Below the pieces are notes generated by a model that saw only the letters and a list, made by a program, of their open reading frames with translations, did no database searches and was not told the origin of the DNA. Made by a program: the position numbers and the translations under genes. A DNA stretch of 64,000 bases from Diphasiastrum complanatum (taxonomy: Eukaryota > Streptophyta > Lycopodiopsida > Lycopodiales > Lycopodiaceae), in assembly GCA_029204225.1 (NCBI GenBank), contig CM055103.1, positions 49,399,756-49,463,755 of the forward strand, given 5' to 3'. Shown piece by piece: positions 58,381-64,000 of the stretch. The number at the start of each line of letters is the position of its first letter. Positions within the stretch are counted from its first letter, which is position 1.

Positions 58381-61300
58381 CAAATAGATAGTAAGATAGT
58401 TCTTTATAGATTTTAAACATCGCCTTCCACTTATTGCATGTTCATTTATAAACGAAGTGGATAAGTAATGATTATTAGAGCAATACAAGAAGGGATACAG
58501 GTTTAGTGTTTTCCTTGGCGGCAATGCAACTGGCCTTGTAGATTCCTTTGCAGTTCCTGGAATAGTTAAACCAAACAGGTTTTGCATAGACTTATGATAG
58601 TTTAAGAAACAGGCAGATCAAGCACCATTGGGCATGGAGTAAAAAAATAAGGTATGCAACATCACCTTGTATGAATCCAATTTGGGGCAAATGATCCAAG
58701 CTACCAGTTTTACCATGCCCTTTAATCCGACTCAAGGCTCCACATTCCATTTAGGGTTTTAACATAGGAAAGTGATAGAGTGTGGAACACGTATTTTCAA
58801 TAGTCTGTATGTTTTCTCATAGAGACTTTTTTTCGGAATTAGGGCAAAAGCAAAGGCCTCTTACCTTTCAAGATTGATGTTTAACGACAAGGTACAATCC
58901 ATATTAGGTCAAATGAGGAGAGACTTTGAAATGCTAACAAATGGCTTGTAATGGACAAACATCCAAAATGCTTCTAAAAGATAATGACACTCACTACCTA
59001 TCAATGTTTAGAGGGACTCAAACGGCCTATAGGCAATTTCCAACCAATCAAGATAGGGATGGGAAGAAAGCAAATTGTTAAATGGTTGTAGGCTATGACA
59101 ATATCACAGGTAGGTTTAGTATAGAGGCTAGGCAGGTCTGGCCACAAGTAAAACAAAGAATAAAAGGTAGGGCAACAGAAACCACACAAAGCCTCAAGAC
59201 ATAGGTTAGGCTTTCAAGTCTCCAATGCTATAATCACAAATAACAATAGTTGGCATTTGAACCTGGGTTCCCTCCACAATACACTTCTTGTACCTCAAAG
59301 GCATTGATTCTTGGTTGTAGGAATTTCCAGATCACAATACTGCATAAGGTCTGATACAGACAGGCTCTCTCATAGGCAAGTAACCAAACTAGCGCTTATT
59401 GTTTGGTGGCCAATCAAACTACCATAATCTCACACCTCACATCTGGCAGATTGCAATGAGCAGAGAGATCGCAGATAGAGGTTGTGGACGGGTGGGCGTA
59501 GAGGGAGCCGGAGATAGGAGCCGGAGGGCACGGAGCAACCAGGGCAGCGATGAAGTATAAGCAGGGCTAGGTAGGTTAGGGACCGTAGACAGGATCGCGG
59601 CAGTAGGGAAACCACGCGGCCAGGCAGGAAAGCGTTCCCACAGCAGGGCAGGGAGAGGGGAGAGTCAACGGGCCGCAGGCAGAGTCGCGAGCAAGCAAGC
59701 GAGGAGGGAGCGGGGCAGACAGCAGGATGCAGGTAAGCAAGGAGCCGTGTGAGCAGGGCACACTAGCATGGACAGAGCAGGGCGCAGATCCGTGGGTAGG
59801 GAAAAGAAGCGTTTCAGGTGAGGGGAATAGATTAGCAGATGCGCAGGGTTTCTTTTTCCCTTCACGTAGGCAGAAATCAGGTAGCAGATGTAGATGGACT
59901 GGTTGTAGGTAGGCTTAGGAGCGACCTTCAAATGGTCTGCAAATCAAGTGAAAAAAAGCTGCTGGTGAGGGAAAAGCCCATGCAAATCAAGGAGGTAAGG
60001 AGCCGCAGGGTGGAAGGGAGCCATTAGAAGCAATGGACCAGGGTTTTGGGGGGGGATCATGTGTTTGAATACCCAGGCAGCGACTGGCAGAGTAAGAAAA
60101 TTGACTCTTTTTCACGTTGAACAAGGCAGAAGTTAACATGGTTTGAAATAGATAGCTTTTGGAGTAAGCTTATGATCTTTGGGTGACCAACAATGGCAAA
60201 GCTTTTAGATGAACAGAGCAGAACACTGATTTGCAGTTCAAGAATACAATCACAAGTGATTCACAGACTTCTCAGACTTAAAAAACACAATTAATTACAA
60301 ATAGAATCACAAAAAAGTGCTCCAAACAACTGTAAGACAAGGAGACAACAATCTTCCAAGCCTTAGATCTTTCTAATTAAGGTGACAAAGCTTTCCACAA
60401 TTCCACAGCCTGCAACCACAATGTTAGAAGCCACAAGAAACAACACCAAATCTGATCCAACAAAAAAAATGATGAAAACACAATGCTAAAGAATAAGAAG
60501 CAGATTAATAGCAATGAAAGTGAAGTAGTTTGCAGCAAAGGCAAAACACAGAAGTTAGAGTGGAAGGCACCAGGCAATGATCTGCCTCTTTTCCTTTACT
60601 CTTCCTTGTCTCTGTGGGATTGAGCACAAACTGAAAGTGGAGGAGATGGGAGGCACCAAGCAAAACAGCTTTTACTCCTTCCCTTTCTCTCCAAACTTCT
60701 CCACACAAGTTTTTTTTTTTTTTTTTTTTTTCTCTCTCTCTCTCTCTCTCCAAGAAGATGACAATGACAATGGGAATGTTGTCCCACACCCCTCCTTGTA
60801 TGTAGGAGCTCAATGGGCTGGAGGTGCACCCCTTCAGAAAATGGGACACCTCCTTATGACTTTTCAAAAATTGACTCTAAAAATAGGGCACTGGCCCAAA
60901 TTTGTTTTTTAGCACCTAACTTGGCCTCAACTTGCAATTTCAAAGCCAAGTCGGGTCCTATTTACGGTTTTAGTTTTTATGGACTCACAGCCAAGTTTTT
61001 AGTTACTAGTACTGTATTACGAAAACACCTGACACCTCCTAGTCCTGACAAACCCAGAAACTAGGGGCATAGGCCGCATAATGAAATTTTCATACAACGT
61101 AAATTAACAAATGAATAGTATTTTAATAGCAGTGCAATCAGCCATTATGGGCCGTTTACGCGTCGTTTTTAAGCAGTTCTGCATTGGTGTAATAGCGCAC
61201 GACGATGATTTTTCATTGAAGATAGCTTGAAAAAGGGGTCCTTTTCCCCGCAAACAGTTCTTAGCAAATTATTATTAGTCTAGCTGTTTAGTCTTGCCTT

Positions 61301-61700
61301 TTGCGACTAATTCGCGACTGATTATCAGTCGAGCTCAGTCTAGCTCTTCGCGAATCATTCGCGACAGATAATTTGTCTAGCTGTTCGTGACAAATTATCT
61401 TTCTGATGTTTTGTTGCTTAATGTTTGGCTACGTAATCAGATCGACCGTGATTTCTATCACTTATGTTCTGTTCGTGTCTGATAGGCGTAGTCATGCTTA
61501 GGGAAAGAGTAAGATAGCTCATTCCGCTGCGCACGAACACTTTCTGTTCGAGTTCGTTTCTTTTTCGAGTTTCGAGTTCGCTTCTTTTTGTGTTCGTTAC
61601 TTTTCGAGCTATTTTAGTTTCTCACACTCACACACCTCTTTCTCCAACGGGATGAAGTTGTCGCTGATTTCAACATACTTGCTCACTGTGAGTTGATGTC
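58381..61700. other. Intergenic stretch without supported genes
   Basis: 59430-59930 is purine/GC-rich low complexity (GCAGGG, GAGCAAG phrases), whose minus-strand frames look compositional. 60708-60752 has T27 followed by (CT)n. 61260-61400 has repeated TTCGCGA-type phrases (TTTTGCGACTAATTCGCGAC; TTCGCGAATCATTCGCGACA), and 61540-61610 repeats TTCGAGTTCG. Confidence 0.45.
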
Positions 61701-61739
61701 AAGTTTTAATCGATTTACTATAGTTTTCTTCTTGAATTT

Positions 61740-62676
61740 TTGACCCATTGTGATTTTGCAGATATTTTTCCATTCAATGTTCAAGAATGGCAAAGTGTGA
61801 AATCGCTCACAGGAAATTATGTTGTTGTGCATGCTACATTCGGAGAATTAATTTACAAGGGGATAGTCCCATCGGACCTAAAACAAAGGAGGATATTTTT
61901 TTTTGATCGTATGTATGAAGTGCCAAAGAGGTCCACGGGGCATGGAAAACTAGTACCTATCCTTGTCCCTGAGTAAATTTCCAAGATTGGCCTTCCATAG
62001 ACAAAATAACCCAAGAGTTCACAAAAGTGCAATTATGGCAAGAAATCCAATCATGCTCGAAATTCACATTTGGATCAAAATTTGTGTATACTTCCATGTT
62101 CGTACCAGTCACAGTCTTTCTGACTCTATTCAAGACTTTACCTTCATTAGAAGCAAAGTAATGTGGACATGCAAATCGCCTGACACTCAAGTGCTTGATA
62201 ATGTGTTTAATATGTGTTGGGATACCAAGCAAGAATAACATATGGGAGACCTTTTGGAATGCAGGATTTTGAAAGACACTCTAAAAATTCGATATCACAT
62301 TTTTAGACAAACATGTGCTTTTAGTTTTGTTTATCAAAGATGGAAATATTCGCACGGTACATGGAATCCTCTAGATGCAGCAGTAGATGAGTGTGACCAA
62401 TTGGAAATTTCCATTTGCATGCATGAAGATGATTTACGAAACATACAGACGGATGCAAAATGGACATTACAAAATCTAAGATCCTTAATTCTACTAACAT
62501 TTGCTGATGTCCATGAAAGCTTCAAGTTCAACCTAAATAGAAATGGGATAAGTCAAATTCTAAAGTTCAAATGTATCAGATATCATGATAAACCTTATGC
62601 CATGACTAAAACAATTGTTTCACCTTGCAGATTACCAAACGATCAGAGAAAAAGTATTTGTGCAGTTCGTGCATAA
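61740..62676 (+). other. Unrecognised coding-like stretch upstream of the histone-like ORF
   Basis: After a good acceptor (TGATTTTGCAG at 61751-61761) a frame reads FPFNVQEWQSVKSLTGNYVV through KLVPILVPE (stop 61974-61976). A second stretch in another frame around 61975-62150 has DWPSIDKITQEFTKVQLWQE. A third (62242-62676) has YSHGTWNPLDAAVDECDQL and WTLQNLRSLILLTFADVHE. They may be exons of one gene or a decayed copy. No domain recognised. Confidence 0.35.
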
Positions 62677-62911
62677 GCCCGACGGTGTTGAAACTAGATT
62701 TTAAATGACTAAAAACCAATGTGGTCACATGAATGAACATGTCAAAATTGTCATTCGCATGCAAAAATATAAAAGGGACATTTCAATTTCATTTCCGACT
62801 TTCACTCGAAGAGGAGTTCTTTTTTGCTTTAGTATACTTTCAAGTTTTTCGTGCATATGAGTGTAGTTTTGACGACCTCCTACAATTTGAAGGGCTACAA
62901 CCCTCGGATAA

Positions 62912-63538
62912 CAACCCGTCGACCAACAACAAAACAGAGGATCCGGCCAGAGGGTCCGCTTTGCTGCACAACAATCACCATGGCAGGATAGGCGGCTAGA
63001 CATGATGCAACCTCCTCCAAGGCATCCCGCTCAGCGTCGCAAAGGAGTTCCTAAATTCATGGAGGAAATACACCACTATCGGAATAGCACAGAACTCCTC
63101 ATGCCAAGAGCACCGTTCCTTAGAACGGTCAAGGAAATCATGGACGGGTGCAGCCTTCGGCTGAGAGTCACTAGCGGTGCTATAGATGCATTGCAAGAAG
63201 CAACAGAGGCAACATTAGTGGGCATCTACGAGGATGCGAATTTGTGTGTTGCTCATGCCAAGCGTGTGACATTAATGCTACGCGACCTCAGGCTAGCAAT
63301 GCAGACTAGGATAATGTCTTACATATACATACTGTGGCATGTCCCCATCAAAACATTAATGTCAAGCGATCTCAGGCTAGCGATGCGGATTAGGAGAATG
63401 CAAAGTCTTAGATATAGAGACTGTGAGCATGTCCCCGTCAAAACTATACCATGTAACAAAATTTTGGAATACAATCCCAATGGGGAAATTTTTGTTAAGC
63501 ATTTGCAATTCCGTAATGAGAGTATGTTTTCAATTTGA
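62912..63538 (+). CDS. CENH3-derived histone H3-fold protein, intronless, with duplicated C-terminal helix
   Basis: The frame is open from 62912; the ATG at 63002 gives 178 residues. Regions: a basic, Pro/Gln-rich tail (MMQPPPRHPAQRRKG), alpha-N (EEIHHYRNSTELLM), alpha-1 (RAPFLRTVKEI), loop 1 (MDGCSLRLRVTSG), alpha-2 (AIDALQEATEATLVGIYEDA, then NLCVAHAK), loop 2/alpha-3 (RVTLMLRDLRLAMQ). The blocks ELLMPRAPFLR and RVTLM match plant CENH3 (ELLIPAAPF; RVTLM) better than canonical H3 (ELLIRKLPF; RVTIM), but loop 1 lacks the CENH3 insertion. An 84-bp in-frame duplication (63269-63352, 63353-63436) repeats TLMxxDLRLAM and VP[IV]K. Plant CENH3 genes normally have several introns, so this may be a retrocopy. 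Function unknown; a pseudogene with an intact frame is possible. Confidence 0.7.
   Translation, partial: QPVDQQQNRGSGQRVRFAAQQSPWQDRRLDMMQPPPRHPAQRRKGVPKFMEEIHHYRNSTELLMPRAPFLRTVKEIMDGCSLRLRVTSGAIDALQEATEATLVGIYEDANLCVAHAKRVTLMLRDLRLAMQTRIMSYIYILWHVPIKTLMSSDLRLAMRIRRMQSLRYRDCEHVPVKTIPCNKILEYNPNGEIFVKHLQFRNESMFSI
63269..63436 (+). repeat. 84-bp tandem duplication inside the histone-like ORF
   Basis: Both units start ACATTAATG and end CATGTCCCC[AG]TCAAA; they are 28 codons each and stay in frame. Confidence 0.9.
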
Positions 63539-63564
63539 TGTACAAGGTAGTGTAGATGTTGTAT

Positions 63565-63690
63565 GATGGAGCGCGAGATATTCATCTCTAACTTAGTCAA
63601 ACGATGCAATTTCGCGCTCCTGCGCGATCACAAAGAAGCGCGAAATTGCATTGTTTGACTAAGTCAGACTTAAATAACTCGCACTCCATC
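63565..63690. mobile_element. 126-bp foldback (MITE-like) element
   Basis: About 52-bp terminal inverted repeats: GATGGAGCGCGAGATATT at the left mirrors AATAACTCGCACTCCATC at the right, and ACTTAGTCAAACGATGCAAT mirrors ATTGCATTGTTTGACTAAGT. The short interior reads CCTGCGCGATCACAAAGA. No clear target duplication. It lies 27 bp after the stop codon of the histone-like ORF. 63691-64000 shows nothing further. Confidence 0.88.
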
Positions 63691-64000
63691 GTGATTGTCT
63701 ATGATGAATTTCCATTCCAGCATATGCAGTTCTACAATGTTGAATCCAATGTCCATTTTACATTAGAGAAAATTTGGCTTTGAAAAGGGACCATTGCCAT
63801 GTAGGATGACAAATTTCTTGCAGTGTAAAATACAAAAACAAAATCTTTTCATGCCCGTTGTCCTACCCATGGTTAACCATTCTGTGAATAATATAGTCTC
63901 TGGCTATAAGAAAAAAATTGTAACTTTTGAGTGACAGCTCGGATTGAGACGATTACAGTGCCATCAAAAAGCCCTCGACGAGAGCTTTCAACGACATCCA

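Noticed and set aside
59430-59931. Overlapping minus-strand ORFs rich in Leu/Pro/Arg
   Set aside because: They reflect a GC/purine-rich low-complexity tract, overlap each other in different frames and show no domain.

Overview
The window is nuclear DNA of a land plant, most likely a flowering plant; I cannot name the lineage. Two intron-containing host genes with plant-type splice sites can be reconstructed, no bacterial-type operons or ribosome binding sites are visible, and most of the sequence is layered LTR-retrotransposon debris, microsatellites and small foldback elements.

Host genes. A quinone reductase of the WrbA/FQR family (23705-26025, minus, 3 exons) and a GT8 glycosyltransferase of the galactinol-synthase type (32218-33703, minus, 4 exons) both rebuild into uninterrupted proteins of 267 and 297 residues. 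A probable partial exon of an unrecognised gene runs off the left edge (1-152, minus). At the right edge, 61.7-62.7 kb holds unrecognised open stretches, followed by an intronless histone-fold ORF (63002-63538) that looks derived from centromeric histone H3 (CENH3) and carries an in-frame duplication of its last helix.

Retrotransposons. 2.4-7.8 kb: overlapping minus-strand Ty1/copia remnants, one a chimeric RT-integrase ORF. 7.9-20.1 kb: a decayed Ty3/gypsy element of Athila-like layout (tRNA-Asp type primer site; gag, protease, RT, integrase, then a very long extra coding region downstream of pol). 29.2-30.2 kb and 40.5-41.3 kb: minus-strand chromovirus ends with chromodomain relics. 39.8-40.46 kb: an LTR plus tRNA-Met primer site. 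42.2-47.57 kb: a minus-strand gypsy pol interrupted by a 1.44-kb non-autonomous LTR element (43309-44750) with target-site duplication, primer site and polypurine tract. 47.6-49.8 kb: LTR-like segments and a second copy of the start of the extra Athila-like ORF. 49.8-57.8 kb: another gypsy element with a 4-kb leader and a gag remnant, abutting a copia RT fragment.

Most unusual observation. Five places carry a family of short hairpins whose loop is constant (GTWGGG...GCC) while the stem sequence changes from copy to copy with compensating changes in both arms (6.2-6.4, 48.1-48.3, 50.3-50.55, 53.4 and 54.45-54.5 kb). At least three of the clusters lie in what should be transcribed LTR or 5' leader sequence. 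This looks like selection for RNA (or single-strand DNA) structure in several different LTR elements. I do not recognise it as a named motif.

All calls come from reading the sequence and from recalled family features; no alignment or database search was run.
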